From NCBI RefSeq assembly GCF_003184905.1, contig NZ_QFRU01000014.1, forward strand, positions 1-64,000: a DNA stretch of 64,000 nt, given 5' to 3'. Under the pieces are notes generated by a model. That model was not told the DNA's origin, did no database searches, and was given only the letters and a program-made list of their open reading frames with translations. Within the stretch, counting starts at the first letter, position 1. Each line of letters starts with the position of its first letter. A program made the translations under genes and the position numbers. Source of the DNA: Bacillus sp. CGMCC 1.16541. GTDB taxonomy: Bacteria; Bacillota; Bacilli; Bacillales; Bacillaceae_H. Positions 42,986 to 52,252 of the stretch are shown here, piece by piece.

Positions 42986-44419
42986 TTATAGGTTAAATAC
43001 AATAATTCGCTCTTCTGTCATCTCTTCAATGGCATAAGCAGGACCTTCTTTACCTGTACCGCTTCGCTTTACGCCGCCGTATGGCATGTGGTCCACTCGG
43101 TAAGCAGAAGCATCGTTGACGATTAGACCACCTACTTCTACCTCACGTGCTGCCTTCATTGCAAAATTTAGATCATTCGTAAACAAACCAGCCTGCAAAC
43201 CGTAATCAGAATCGTTTACTTTTGCAATGACTTCATCAACCTCTTTGTATGTAGCAACCGATACGACAGGCCCAAATACTTCTTGGCGACACACTTTCAT
43301 ATCATCATGTACATTTGTTAAAATTGTCGGCTCATAAAATGCACCATTACGCTTGCCACCTGTTACGACATGAGCTCCTTGCTCCACCGCTTCGTTTACC
43401 CATTGTTCTACACGTTCTGCTTCTGTTAAACGAATCATCGGCCCAATATCAGTGCTTTCATCTAATGGGTTTCCGACAACAAGCTTTGTCGTTTTTTCAT
43501 GAAGTTTGTTTACGAACGTCTCATACACATCTTCGTGCACATATACACGCTGAACAGAAATACATACTTGCCCTGCATTATTAAAACTCTTTTGTGAAAC
43601 TAACGTCGCAGCTTGCTCAATATTCGCATCGTGGTGAACGATTGTTGCTGAGTTATTCCCAAGCTCCAACGCCACTTTACGAAGACCTGCTTTTGAGCGA
43701 ATAATTTCTCCTACACGAGGGCTTCCTGTAAATGTAAACATGCGCACGTCCTCATTCGCTAATAAAGCTTCTCCAATTTCCTCTCCGTCGCCTGTTACTA
43801 CTTGTAAGTAACCAGCTGGTAATCCAGCTTCAGTTAGTACTTCTGCAAGCATTAATGCACAAACAGATGTTACTTCCGCTGGCTTTAATACTACGCTGTT
43901 TCCAGCAGCCAATGCTGGGCCAACTTTATGGCATACTAGATTCAACGGCACATTAAACGGTGTAATAGCAGCAATGACTCCTAATGGTACACGCACAGTA
44001 AAAGCCATACGATTTTCAGATCCTGGCGCAGCTTCAACAGGGACACCTTCTCCATGAATACGCTTTGCTTCTTCTGCCGATACCTCTAATGTTTGAGCCG
44101 CACGCTCTACTTCACCACGCGATTCACGAATTGGCTTTCCTACTTCTAAAGCTAGTACTTGCGCAAACTCTTCACGGCGCTCTACTAGTAGCTTAGAAGC
44201 TTTTGTTAAGATTTCATATCGTTGATAAGGGGTTAAAGGTTGTTTCATCGCTAGCTTTGCACCTTTTACCGCTTCATCGACTTGTTCACTTTTAGCCATC
44301 GCAACTTTCGCAAACACTTCTCCATTGTATTTATTAAGAACATCCATTTTTTCAGCTGTTTCTTTCCACTCACCATCTACATATAACCCATATGTTTTTA
44401 CGTCTGTTGTTGTTGTCAT
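42986..44419 (-). CDS. sftD: SftD-like 3-sulfolactaldehyde dehydrogenase (ALDH family)
   Basis: Oxidises 3-sulfolactaldehyde to 3-sulfolactate with NAD(P)+, the last step before export. A 477-residue aldehyde dehydrogenase: Rossmann motif FTGSPRVG, Asn156 in TPFNVP, catalytic Glu252 in ALELGNNS and catalytic Cys286 in NNAGQVCISVQ. It would otherwise be read as a generic or GAPN-like ALDH; the assignment comes from the cluster. Start ATG 44419 is 8 nt after SD GGGGAG; a GTG at 44428 lies in the SD. Just downstream of the GntR gene (19 nt). Confidence 0.85.
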   Translation of the reverse strand: MTTTTDVKTYGLYVDGEWKETAEKMDVLNKYNGEVFAKVAMAKSEQVDEAVKGAKLAMKQPLTPYQRYEILTKASKLLVERREEFAQVLALEVGKPIRESRGEVERAAQTLEVSAEEAKRIHGEGVPVEAAPGSENRMAFTVRVPLGVIAAITPFNVPLNLVCHKVGPALAAGNSVVLKPAEVTSVCALMLAEVLTEAGLPAGYLQVVTGDGEEIGEALLANEDVRMFTFTGSPRVGEIIRSKAGLRKVALELGNNSATIVHHDANIEQAATLVSQKSFNNAGQVCISVQRVYVHEDVYETFVNKLHEKTTKLVVGNPLDESTDIGPMIRLTEAERVEQWVNEAVEQGAHVVTGGKRNGAFYEPTILTNVHDDMKVCRQEVFGPVVSVATYKEVDEVIAKVNDSDYGLQAGLFTNDLNFAMKAAREVEVGGLIVNDASAYRVDHMPYGGVKRSGTGKEGPAYAIEEMTEERIIVFNL

Positions 44420-44438
44420 TTCTTCCACTCCCCTTGTA

Positions 44439-45161
44439 TTATCTCGTTAATTCAATGTCATAGTGATACTTATCGCTTCGAAATTTTGTTTTCGTGAATT
44501 CAATTGGTTTATCATCAAATCCAAAGCTCAATCTCGTCATTTCTAACAACGCTTCTCCTCCACGAATCCCTAACAAGTCCGCTTCGTGTATCGTTGCATT
44601 CATGGCTGAAATCTTTTCTTTTGCATTTTTAAGTAACACATCGTTTTCTTCTAGAATTTCGTAAAATTTTGCCATATTTAAGTCGTGTTTGACTAAAATC
44701 TTTCCAATGTAAGCTGGCCAACACGAACGCTCAATGGCAATAGGTATTTGATCAGCAAAGCGAATGCGCTCAATAACAAGCACTTCTTCGTCATCAGCTA
44801 AACCTAGTACTTCTTTTTCTGAATAGAAGTCCCTCGAAAATTCCGCTCTCATTAACTTAGAACGAGGTGTTAATCCTTTTTCCGTTACTTCTTCAGCAAA
44901 CCCTTTTAATTTCCCCAAACTTCCAACGAGTGGTTGATCTTTTACAATCGTTCCTTTTCCTTGCTTCTTTTCAAGTAACCCGTCTTGAACAAGCATCGTT
45001 ATTGCTTGTCTAATCGTTGTACGACTAACGTTAAATTCTTCTATTAACTCTTGTTCAGTTGGAATTAACGTGTTAGGCGGCCAAACTTTATCTTGTATTC
45101 TCTTTATTAAGACTTCTTTTACTTGTAGATAAAGGGCTAAGTTTTTATTTGTGCTAATCAT
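44439..45161 (-). CDS. GntR/HutC-family regulator of the sulfoquinovose cluster
   Basis: 240 residues: an N-terminal GntR winged helix (about 10-75; LIPTEQELIEEFNVSRTTIR) and a UTRA ligand domain (about 95-235; GLTPRSKLMRAEF, ERIRFADQIPIAIERS). Probably a repressor released by a sulfosugar or its phosphate. It sits inside the second unit between isomerase and dehydrogenase genes. SD AAGGAGTCC. Candidate operators are the three 15-bp near-palindromes at 46585, 52207 and 52228. Confidence 0.85.
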   Translation of the reverse strand: MISTNKNLALYLQVKEVLIKRIQDKVWPPNTLIPTEQELIEEFNVSRTTIRQAITMLVQDGLLEKKQGKGTIVKDQPLVGSLGKLKGFAEEVTEKGLTPRSKLMRAEFSRDFYSEKEVLGLADDEEVLVIERIRFADQIPIAIERSCWPAYIGKILVKHDLNMAKFYEILEENDVLLKNAKEKISAMNATIHEADLLGIRGGEALLEMTRLSFGFDDKPIEFTKTKFRSDKYHYDIELTR

Positions 45162-45194
45162 ATAGATGGACTCCTTCCAATTGAATCCACTCTT

Positions 45195-46532
45195 TTACAC
45201 ATAAATGTTTGTTTCAATATTAAGAACACGCCCTAATTCAATCAGCTCTTTCGTGACATCTCCATACACAAGTGCAAAATGTGGTTCATATCCTTCATTC
45301 ATTAATTCATACAGTGTATCAGTCACATCCGTTGTTAATTCTACTTCAACAGATGTCCCGTTAAATGGTTTCTCTGTATCTAAAGCTTTCCCGCTCATCA
45401 CTAACAAGCGATATCCATTTGGTGTATGGCTAAGACGGAAAATGGTTACTTCTCCTGCTTTTAGACCAAAATCCATTGTAAAACCTAGTTGACGATTTGG
45501 ATGCAAACCAGCGGTCGCTCCAGTTGTTGGGCTTGCTAGTGAGTATGCTGCTGCTCCACAGTGCCAAAACACTACTGAATTATTCTCTTCATTTACATGT
45601 ACAAGATCACCTAAATACGGGGCACTGCCTTTATTTAACTCACGTAAAATAAACATTGAAACAGCACCATGAATATCTGATTCACAAGAAGAAACTACAC
45701 CGTCTTCGGTAAATTGAGAGAGAGTTGAACAAGCTGCTGCCCCTAATTCGTTAAAGAAGTCCGGCCAACATCGTACAGCTAACGCACGAATTTCTTCTTC
45801 TTCCACATGCTTTTTAACGTATGTAGAAAATTGAGCGAATTTTTTAACTGTCTCATCGTCTCTACGAATACCAATGACTTGTTGTTCAGCTCGCTCGATA
45901 GCTGGTAACCATTCTTCTTCTGGCAACTCTACACACTGTTTAAATGCTTTATGTAAATCGATAGAATGTAGTTTTACCCCTAGCTTTGTTGCTAACTCAT
46001 CCTCATTTGCATCTGAGAAGAAGAAGCCCGGTGGATGTTCTCCTACTACCCCAATTTTCAACTGTCGTAATCCTTTGATTACACGCATCACACTCATTTC
46101 TCGACGCATTCTTTCTTGGAGGGCTGTTTCATCTGGGTTACCAAATATAAACGCAAATGGATGTTGATGATTTTTTAATACGTTACTTGTACTATTACCA
46201 CCTGTTAATGAGTTTAAGCGTAATCTTCCTCCAACACTCGGCTCTCGAACTGACCAAACAATTACAGGCTCAGCGCGATGCTCAAGTGCTTTAACCATAA
46301 ACTCTCCATCAGCAAATGTCACACTTTGATACAAAATAACATCAATTGATTCATGAGCAGTAGTATTTAAAAACGCTTCCAATTCTTCGACTGACGTTAA
46401 AATGTCAGTCGGCATAACCACATGATCGTAGTTTTCGTTTAACCATTGTACACTTTTTTGACGGTATTCTTCTGCTGCTACTAAGTCGAACGTTTTTCTC
46501 CCTATCGGTAAATATAAAACATTTGTATTCAA
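45195..46532 (-). CDS. sftI: SftI-like sulfoquinovose isomerase (L-fucose/L-arabinose isomerase family)
   Basis: Interconverts sulfoquinovose and 6-deoxy-6-sulfofructose, the substrate of the transaldolase. 445 residues. The fold is that of L-fucose isomerase-like proteins: a FGNPDET hinge, GVVGEHPPGFFFSDANED in the middle domain, CESDIHGAVSMFILREL with the likely metal ligands, and a C-terminal barrel (VFWHCGAAAYSLA). Identity is inferred from family plus neighbours. TTG start with SD AAAGGGG. Confidence 0.83.
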   Translation of the reverse strand: MNTNVLYLPIGRKTFDLVAAEEYRQKSVQWLNENYDHVVMPTDILTSVEELEAFLNTTAHESIDVILYQSVTFADGEFMVKALEHRAEPVIVWSVREPSVGGRLRLNSLTGGNSTSNVLKNHQHPFAFIFGNPDETALQERMRREMSVMRVIKGLRQLKIGVVGEHPPGFFFSDANEDELATKLGVKLHSIDLHKAFKQCVELPEEEWLPAIERAEQQVIGIRRDDETVKKFAQFSTYVKKHVEEEEIRALAVRCWPDFFNELGAAACSTLSQFTEDGVVSSCESDIHGAVSMFILRELNKGSAPYLGDLVHVNEENNSVVFWHCGAAAYSLASPTTGATAGLHPNRQLGFTMDFGLKAGEVTIFRLSHTPNGYRLLVMSGKALDTEKPFNGTSVEVELTTDVTDTLYELMNEGYEPHFALVYGDVTKELIELGRVLNIETNIYV

Positions 46533-46584
46533 TGTATTTTCCCCTTTGTATCAATTCATTTATCAAATTCGTTATAACCATTAT

Positions 46585-46599
46585 ATAATACATCATTAT
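46585..46599 (-). promoter_or_regulatory. Putative GntR operator at the sftI promoter
   Basis: On the minus strand ATAATGATGTATTAT, a perfect 5-bp inverted repeat (ATAAT/ATTAT) around GATGT. It overlaps the -10 and spacer of the sftI promoter and matches two sites at the sftT promoter. Confidence 0.5.
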
Positions 46600-46613
46600 G
46601 TTTTAATAGTGAA
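46585..46613 (-). promoter_or_regulatory. Sigma-A promoter of the sftI unit
   Basis: TTCACT, 17-nt spacer, TATTAT on the minus strand; a TATAAT immediately follows and could be an alternative -10. Confidence 0.5.
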
Positions 46614-46757
46614 AATTTCATTTTCTTCTTTTTATTTTCTTTCTATTTAGTAAGAAGTAGAAAGAAGTTAATGTTTGCTTTCATTAACCTTACATCATTA
46701 CCTCTCGATAAATTCCAATGAAACATAGTAACCTTTTACGAAAGAGCGCACAAAATG

Positions 46758-46814
46758 AACAAAACTCCCTGCCCTCGATCCATTGTATGAATAGATTGAA
46801 GGGCAGAGAGTTTC
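46758..46814 (-). terminator. Terminator after the sulfoquinovosidase gene
   Basis: CTCTCTGCCCTTCAATC pairs with GATCGAGGGCAGGGAG, then TTTTG on the minus strand. It ends the first unit of the cluster. Confidence 0.75.
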
Positions 46815-46829
46815 TTGTTCTTGCAGTTT

Positions 46830-48869
46830 TTATATCTCAGTTAATATAGCAAACAGTGACGCCCACTCAGAGTTCTTTCTATAAAAAATGGGTGGGTACC
46901 CAAGAGGCGCATCTATTACAACTGTTCCACCTCTGCATTCTTCTCCACTCCAAAGATGAACCCATTCATCTTCTGGAAGATACACTTCCCACGTTTGTTG
47001 ACCTTCGTTATACACTGGGGCTACTAACAGATCTTCACCAAATAGATACTGATATTGAATGTCATATGCCTTCTCATCTTCTTCATAATGCATAAATAAC
47101 GGACGTTGTACTGGTACACCTTTTTTAGCATTTAACTGTACAAGAGATTTAATATATGGTGCAAGTGTGACATATACATTCGTCATTCTTGCAAGATGTT
47201 CTAACACTTCATCATCATCATCAAATTGTGCACAGTCATATGGGCGGTTTCCTTCATGTGTTCTCATAACGGGTGTAAACGCACCCATTTCTGCCCATCT
47301 CATCAACAATTCTTTTGATCGCTTGTTTCCGTGTAAACTTGTGTATCCGCCAATATCACTATGATGAAGTCCGCACCCAACCATACCGGAAGAAAGTGCG
47401 GCTGGAATAACAGAAGCTAACCCATCGTCTAAGGACCAATCAACACTTTGATCTCCTGCCCAAATGAGTGTGCAATATTTTTGAACACCGGTATAACCAG
47501 CTCTCATAAAGTAGACAGCTTCTCCTAATTTTCCAGACTCTTGAACAGCTTCATAGTTGACTTGTGCCCAAATGGCCGGCCATGCATTGTGCATTTGCAT
47601 TGGTGACTCACCATTATGAAGAACAACATCCGTTGGCAAATATTCACCAAAGTCAGCCATCCAACCATCTAGCCCAAAACCGATTAAGTGATCTTTAATG
47701 ACGCTTTTATACCATTCAAAGGCTTCTGGATTAGTGAAATCGACTACTCCACAATAAAACTCTCCAAAGTCAACAAGATATGTTTTTCCACTTTGATTTA
47801 GTGCTAAATAACCTTGTTGTTCTGCGTGTGCAAATAGATCGCCCTCAACCGCTACGTATGGATTAATATAGCCTAAGAAACGAATGCCATTGTTTTTCCA
47901 TTCTTTGATTTTTTCATCTAGATTTGGATATAATTGAGGATTCCACTTCCAGTTCCACATTAATCGTTTGCCAAAAGAAGTGATACGTTCTCCTTGCCAG
48001 TCTTGACACCATACACCGCCTACCTTCACACCTTTAGACAGTGCTTTCTCTAGTTTTTGTTCGACAGTGTCCGTTCCACCTTGTATTCCTAACCAAATCC
48101 CATTGTAGGTCCACTCAGGAAGTTCTGGTTGTCTTCCAAAACGGTTTGTAATCTTTTCAACTAATTCAACGAATGTAGAAGCTCCTTCAAAGATGATTTC
48201 ATTTGGTACTTCCCAGATATGAAGCTCATGAAACGTGTCGTTTTTAAAGTTAAAGTCAGCATAGGACGTTGTATCAACATGACAATAATATTTATGACTA
48301 GATATAAACGTTGGTTGTGGGAAATTAGTATGATAATAATCTCCACCCGCTTTATCTAACACATCTGCTTGCCACGTCACGTACGTATTTTTATTACGTC
48401 CTACACCAGGCTCTGATGTCCAAAGAGGGAAATTCTTCCCTCTCATATTAAAGTGTGAAAGCTGCTCTCCACATCCGTATACTTTTTCTTGCTTATCAGC
48501 TTCAACACGAACCCAAAAACGATTGAATCCTTCTTCGACTTCAATGAACTGTATCTTCGCATCCCCATCTTCTACTTTCACTAGTAACGTTAAGATTGGT
48601 GAGGCATCCTTAAATTGACTTAAATGAATAGTTAACGTCTCGTCTTCATTTTGAGTCACTTGTGCTTGACGAAGTGCGACTCTCTCAACTACGTAATCTT
48701 TTATATCGAAATTTCCTCGATACATGTCAATCTCTTCTTCTCCATAACCAACATAAATAAATGGAGTGGTTGTCGAATGTTTAATGATTAGATGATCATT
48801 CCAAAATAATTCAAATCCATCAACTAGTGTGTTTAAAGACATCGTGACTTTGTTTTGTACAGTTTTCAT
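46830..48869 (-). CDS. Sulfoquinovosidase (YihQ-like, GH31)
   Basis: Cleaves sulfoquinovosyl glycerol and related sulfolipid headgroups to free sulfoquinovose. 679 residues. Nucleophile Asp406 in WMADFGEYLP and acid/base Asp473 in WAGDQSVDWS. The residues that read the sulfonate in E. coli YihQ (Arg301, Trp304, Tyr508, with Asp405 and Asp472) are all here at +1: Arg302, Trp305 and Tyr509, alongside QDWQGER and HSDIGGY. This makes the assignment firm rather than generic alpha-glucosidase. Follows the symporter gene by 44 nt. Likely cytosolic: no signal peptide. Confidence 0.93.
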   Translation of the reverse strand: MKTVQNKVTMSLNTLVDGFELFWNDHLIIKHSTTTPFIYVGYGEEEIDMYRGNFDIKDYVVERVALRQAQVTQNEDETLTIHLSQFKDASPILTLLVKVEDGDAKIQFIEVEEGFNRFWVRVEADKQEKVYGCGEQLSHFNMRGKNFPLWTSEPGVGRNKNTYVTWQADVLDKAGGDYYHTNFPQPTFISSHKYYCHVDTTSYADFNFKNDTFHELHIWEVPNEIIFEGASTFVELVEKITNRFGRQPELPEWTYNGIWLGIQGGTDTVEQKLEKALSKGVKVGGVWCQDWQGERITSFGKRLMWNWKWNPQLYPNLDEKIKEWKNNGIRFLGYINPYVAVEGDLFAHAEQQGYLALNQSGKTYLVDFGEFYCGVVDFTNPEAFEWYKSVIKDHLIGFGLDGWMADFGEYLPTDVVLHNGESPMQMHNAWPAIWAQVNYEAVQESGKLGEAVYFMRAGYTGVQKYCTLIWAGDQSVDWSLDDGLASVIPAALSSGMVGCGLHHSDIGGYTSLHGNKRSKELLMRWAEMGAFTPVMRTHEGNRPYDCAQFDDDDEVLEHLARMTNVYVTLAPYIKSLVQLNAKKGVPVQRPLFMHYEEDEKAYDIQYQYLFGEDLLVAPVYNEGQQTWEVYLPEDEWVHLWSGEECRGGTVVIDAPLGYPPIFYRKNSEWASLFAILTEI

Positions 48870-48913
48870 GTCGTCTCCTTTTTCATCATTCTTTTTATTC
48901 TCTCTATAAGAAA

Positions 48914-50695
48914 TTAAGCGCTAATATTTTTGTTTTCATTTACTTGGCTGTTGTATTGCTTTTGTAATGCTCCTGCATATTTTTGATTCCAAGTTTTTAC
49001 GGATAAGATACTAAGAATCGTAGATACGATGGTTACACCGATCATTGAAACCCAGAAATAAGGTGACACTAACTCTTTTTCATACGCTAAGCCGATTGGT
49101 GAAAATACGATGTACGTCATCACAACAAGTGTAAGTAACACAACTGTCACAAGCAGTGAATACTTCCATGGTACAAGACTTACTTTCGCATCTGGCTTAA
49201 ATGTATAAGGAGTTTGTAAAGGCTTCCATTTACCGATAGCCATCATGATTCCTACTTCAATAAAGAACAGAATTGCATAAATGTGAATAAAGTTAAGTGT
49301 TACTTGAACACCAAATAGTTGATTTAATCCCCACACTAACATGTAATATGTAATAACATGGAAGATGATTGCGACTTTTGCAGCAAGTGGCGGAATTCGT
49401 TTTGAGAATAGGCCGACTAGTACAATCGCGATAATTGGAATGTTAAAGAATCCTGTAAAGCGACGAATTAAGTCCCATAATCCATCTGGTGCATTCATTA
49501 ACATTGGCGAAACGAAAAATGTAACTAAGGCAATAACTGTACCAAAAACTTTACTAATACGAATGAGTTGTTCATCCGATGCATTTGGTTTTAATGGTTT
49601 ATAAATATCTAAAGCAAACATTGTAGCCGCTGAATTTAACAGTGAGTTAAATGAACTTAAAACAGCACCTAAAAGCACCGCTAAGAAGAAACCAGACATA
49701 TACGTTGGTAATACATCTGCTACAAGAGCTGGATACGCAAGGTCAACTGGCTCCATCCCTTGTCCATACATTTGATAGGCAATTAAACCCGGAACCATCA
49801 TGAATAATGGAATCGATAATTTGTAAAAACCAGAGAATAACACACCTTTTTGACCTTCAGCTAGACTAGCTGCTCCTAGCGTACGCTGAATCACATACTG
49901 GTTTGTCCCCCAATAAAACAAGTTAGCAAAAATCATCCCGGTAAATATGGTTCCAAATGGTACGGAGTCTGTGCTGGACCCAATTGCGTTTAGTTTTTCT
50001 GGGTTTGCTGTTACAACTTGTTTTACTCCATCTGTAAAGCTTCCATCTCCTAACGCAATGAAACCAAGGACTGGAACTAAAATACCAATGATCAGTAAAC
50101 CGATACCGTTTAACGTATCCGAAACAGCAACCGCTTTCAAACCGCCGAATATTGCATAAAGAGCACCAATAATACCGACTACCCATACAACAAGCCATAC
50201 TGATTCTTCATACGAAATATTTAACATTTCAGGGACATTAAACAACTTTAAAATCGCTAACGCTCCAGAATATAAAACGGACGGAATCGTAACAAAAATG
50301 TACCCTAACATAAATAAAACAACAGTATAACGACGTACTCCTTCATCGTAACGACTACTTAAAAAGCCCGGTAACGTTGTAAATGCACCACCTAAGTATT
50401 TAGGTAGTAAGTAAAGAGCCATAATGACAATTGCAAACGCAGCTGTTACTTCCCAAGCCATATTAGAAAGATTTGCACGGTATGCTTGTCCATTTAACCC
50501 AATCAATTGTTCTGCCGATAAGTTTGTTAATAACAATGAACCCGCAATAAACGTCCCGGTTAAGCCACGTCCAGCTAAGAAGTAACCTGTAGAATCATTG
50601 ACTTCACCTTTTGTTTTTAAATAAGAGACCCATCCAACTAACCCCATAAAGAATACGCATGATAAAAGCGTAAACCAAATCCCTGTCATCCCCAT
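48914..50695 (-). CDS. SSS-family Na+/solute symporter, candidate sulfoquinovoside importer
   Basis: 593 residues with about 14 membrane helices. The SGLT/sodium:solute symporter pattern is clear: TGYFLAGRGLTGTFIAGSLL, GFLSSRYDEGVRRYTVV, AIFGGLKAVAVSDTLNG. Between the DUF4867 and sulfoquinovosidase genes it is the natural importer for sulfoquinovose or sulfoquinovosyl glycerol. The start at 50695 is probable; a second ATG at 50689 is close. Substrate inferred from context. Confidence 0.85.
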   Translation of the reverse strand: MGMTGIWFTLLSCVFFMGLVGWVSYLKTKGEVNDSTGYFLAGRGLTGTFIAGSLLLTNLSAEQLIGLNGQAYRANLSNMAWEVTAAFAIVIMALYLLPKYLGGAFTTLPGFLSSRYDEGVRRYTVVLFMLGYIFVTIPSVLYSGALAILKLFNVPEMLNISYEESVWLVVWVVGIIGALYAIFGGLKAVAVSDTLNGIGLLIIGILVPVLGFIALGDGSFTDGVKQVVTANPEKLNAIGSSTDSVPFGTIFTGMIFANLFYWGTNQYVIQRTLGAASLAEGQKGVLFSGFYKLSIPLFMMVPGLIAYQMYGQGMEPVDLAYPALVADVLPTYMSGFFLAVLLGAVLSSFNSLLNSAATMFALDIYKPLKPNASDEQLIRISKVFGTVIALVTFFVSPMLMNAPDGLWDLIRRFTGFFNIPIIAIVLVGLFSKRIPPLAAKVAIIFHVITYYMLVWGLNQLFGVQVTLNFIHIYAILFFIEVGIMMAIGKWKPLQTPYTFKPDAKVSLVPWKYSLLVTVVLLTLVVMTYIVFSPIGLAYEKELVSPYFWVSMIGVTIVSTILSILSVKTWNQKYAGALQKQYNSQVNENKNISA

Positions 50696-50741
50696 TTATA
50701 TTCATACTCCCCTTTTATTTCGTTTCATTTCCAACTTCCTT

Positions 50742-51413
50742 CTAATAATAAACTTCGATGTTCTCACCGATAATCCCAGGATAAGCTCCTTTATTAATCA
50801 ACGCTTCTCGATTTGGATGCGCAAGTAACCATTTATTTTTCATAAATAAAAGCTTATCTTCCTCAGTGATTGTTTCAACTTTGTGTTCGAGAGGTTCATT
50901 TGTACCCTTAGGTAAAATGACAACCACTTTAAATCCATCGTCTGACACTTTACATGGAGCAAAGTGAAGAGTTGTTCCGTATAATTCAATTGCAGTCCCT
51001 TTCGGAACAAAGAAAGCCTTTACATTTTTTGATTCAAATTGATTGTTGTCTATTTCTTGAACTAAACCTACTAGTAAAACTAAATCCGTCATAGCAACAT
51101 TTATTTCGCTACCTTTATGGTATTCAAGTCCATTTAATGTACAATTAGAGCCATTGCAGTAGCCAATCTGGATTGGCATATCTCCATAAAAGTTCAGTTG
51201 AATTTGTTCTTTGATCTTCGTCTGCTCCATTTCAGGCACAGATGCTACGTACACATTTCCTGTCTCATCAATTGTAGTACGTTCCATGTATGCTTCTAGT
51301 TCTCTAAAATCGTATGATGTAATAATAGTACCATATCTTTTAAAAACATTATCTGTTATATGAACCATTTGAAGATGATTATTCAATGCGCTTAGTTGCT
51401 CAAAGTTTGTCAA
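50742..51413 (-). CDS. DUF4867 (cupin-like) protein of the sulfoquinovose cluster
   Basis: 223 residues with no signal or membrane segment. Conserved-looking core: YCNGSNCTLNGLEYHKGSEI (with Cys and His), DLVLLVG, KAFFVPKGTAIELYGTTLHF and APCKV, typical of a small-molecule-binding cupin with possible metal ligands. TTG start with SD AAGGGGAT. Encoded between transaldolase and importer, so a role with the sulfosugar is likely, perhaps mutarotation, isomerisation or lyase chemistry, but unproven. Confidence 0.75.
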   Translation of the reverse strand: MTNFEQLSALNNHLQMVHITDNVFKRYGTIITSYDFRELEAYMERTTIDETGNVYVASVPEMEQTKIKEQIQLNFYGDMPIQIGYCNGSNCTLNGLEYHKGSEINVAMTDLVLLVGLVQEIDNNQFESKNVKAFFVPKGTAIELYGTTLHFAPCKVSDDGFKVVVILPKGTNEPLEHKVETITEEDKLLFMKNKWLLAHPNREALINKGAYPGIIGENIEVYY

Positions 51414-51435
51414 TTCTGTTCATCCCCTTACATAT

Positions 51436-51493
51436 AAGAAAACACCCTCAACAAAGGTGAACGGACACATTTCCATTGAGGGCTTTTCATCGT
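51436..51493 (-). terminator. Intercistronic terminator between sftT and the DUF4867 gene
   Basis: CCCTCAA pairs with TTGAGGG across a 24-nt loop, followed by TGTTTTCTT on the minus strand. As it lies within the operon, it may let only part of transcription proceed, giving more transaldolase than transporter. Confidence 0.55.
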
Positions 51494-51495
51494 GG

Positions 51496-52176
51496 TTATT
51501 TACCAACTGTTACTTCTGTCAGTGTGTTATCCCAAGCATTTCTAAATACATTCAATCCATAATCTGTGAATGCATGTTGGAAACTGTTTTGATACACGTC
51601 AAAACCACATGTTACGATATGTGCACCTGCTTTGGCAGCATCAACAATTTGTTTACCATTACGTAAAGCAGCCACAATTACTTCTGTATCATAGTTGTAT
51701 GCTTTATAAATATCTACAATATCTTGAATATATTGACTAGTATCTTCGCCACTATTTTCTTTCCAGCCAACGAAAGGAGATACAAATTTAGAACCGATTC
51801 TTGCTGGTTGTAAAGCTTGAGATGGTGAGAACACAAGTGTTACATTTGTACGAATTCCCTCTTTTTCAAGTTCTTTTGCAGCAATTAAACCTGGCTCAAT
51901 ACAAGGAATCTTAATGACAAAGTTAGAAGATAGAGCTGCAATTTTTTTCCCCTCTTCAACCATCAAGCGTGCATCATTTAAGTGAGGATTAATTTCTACA
52001 GAGATAGGAAACCCTTCTACACCACGGAATTCACTACCTAACTCATCTAACACTGTTAGAAAAGGCTTTCCACTGTTCATAATATGACGAGGATTTGTTG
52101 TTACACCGTCAATTGCCCAGTTTTCATATGCATAACGAATTTCATCAATTTTAGCACTATCTAAAAAGTATTTCAT
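51496..52176 (-). CDS. sftT: SftT, 6-deoxy-6-sulfofructose transaldolase
   Basis: Splits 6-deoxy-6-sulfofructose into 3-sulfolactaldehyde and transfers the dihydroxyacetone unit to glyceraldehyde-3-phosphate (or erythrose-4-phosphate) to make fructose-6-phosphate. A 226-residue transaldolase of the short (TalC/MipB-like) type: Asp6 in FLDSA, TTNPR at 26-30, Schiff-base Lys89 in FVIKIPC. First gene of the first unit, with SD AAGGGGATGG and two candidate operators upstream. It is what marks the pathway as the transaldolase type rather than the aldolase (YihT) type. Confidence 0.9.
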   Translation of the reverse strand: MKYFLDSAKIDEIRYAYENWAIDGVTTNPRHIMNSGKPFLTVLDELGSEFRGVEGFPISVEINPHLNDARLMVEEGKKIAALSSNFVIKIPCIEPGLIAAKELEKEGIRTNVTLVFSPSQALQPARIGSKFVSPFVGWKENSGEDTSQYIQDIVDIYKAYNYDTEVIVAALRNGKQIVDAAKAGAHIVTCGFDVYQNSFQHAFTDYGLNVFRNAWDNTLTEVTVGK

Positions 52177-52206
52177 AATTATCCATCCCCTTATGAGTTT
52201 TTAAAG

Positions 52207-52221
52207 TTATAACATCACTAT
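52207..52221 (-). promoter_or_regulatory. Putative GntR operator O1 at the sftT promoter
   Basis: On the minus strand ATAGTGATGTTATAA. Like O2 and the sftI site. It is centred 21 bp from O2, two helical turns apart. Confidence 0.5.
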
Positions 52222-52227
52222 GTTTTT

Positions 52228-52242
52228 TAATAACATCACTAC
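52228..52242 (-). promoter_or_regulatory. Putative GntR operator O2 at the sftT promoter
   Basis: On the minus strand GTAGTGATGTTATTA, sharing TAGTGATGTTAT with O1. It lies just after the -10, covering the likely transcription start. Confidence 0.5.
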
Positions 52243-52252
52243 CTTTAAATCT

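Noticed and set aside
44335-44419. sftD as a GAPN (non-phosphorylating glyceraldehyde-3-phosphate dehydrogenase) gene
   Set aside because: The ALDH family cannot be split safely by eye; the sulfoquinovosidase/isomerase/transaldolase neighbours favour sulfolactaldehyde dehydrogenase.
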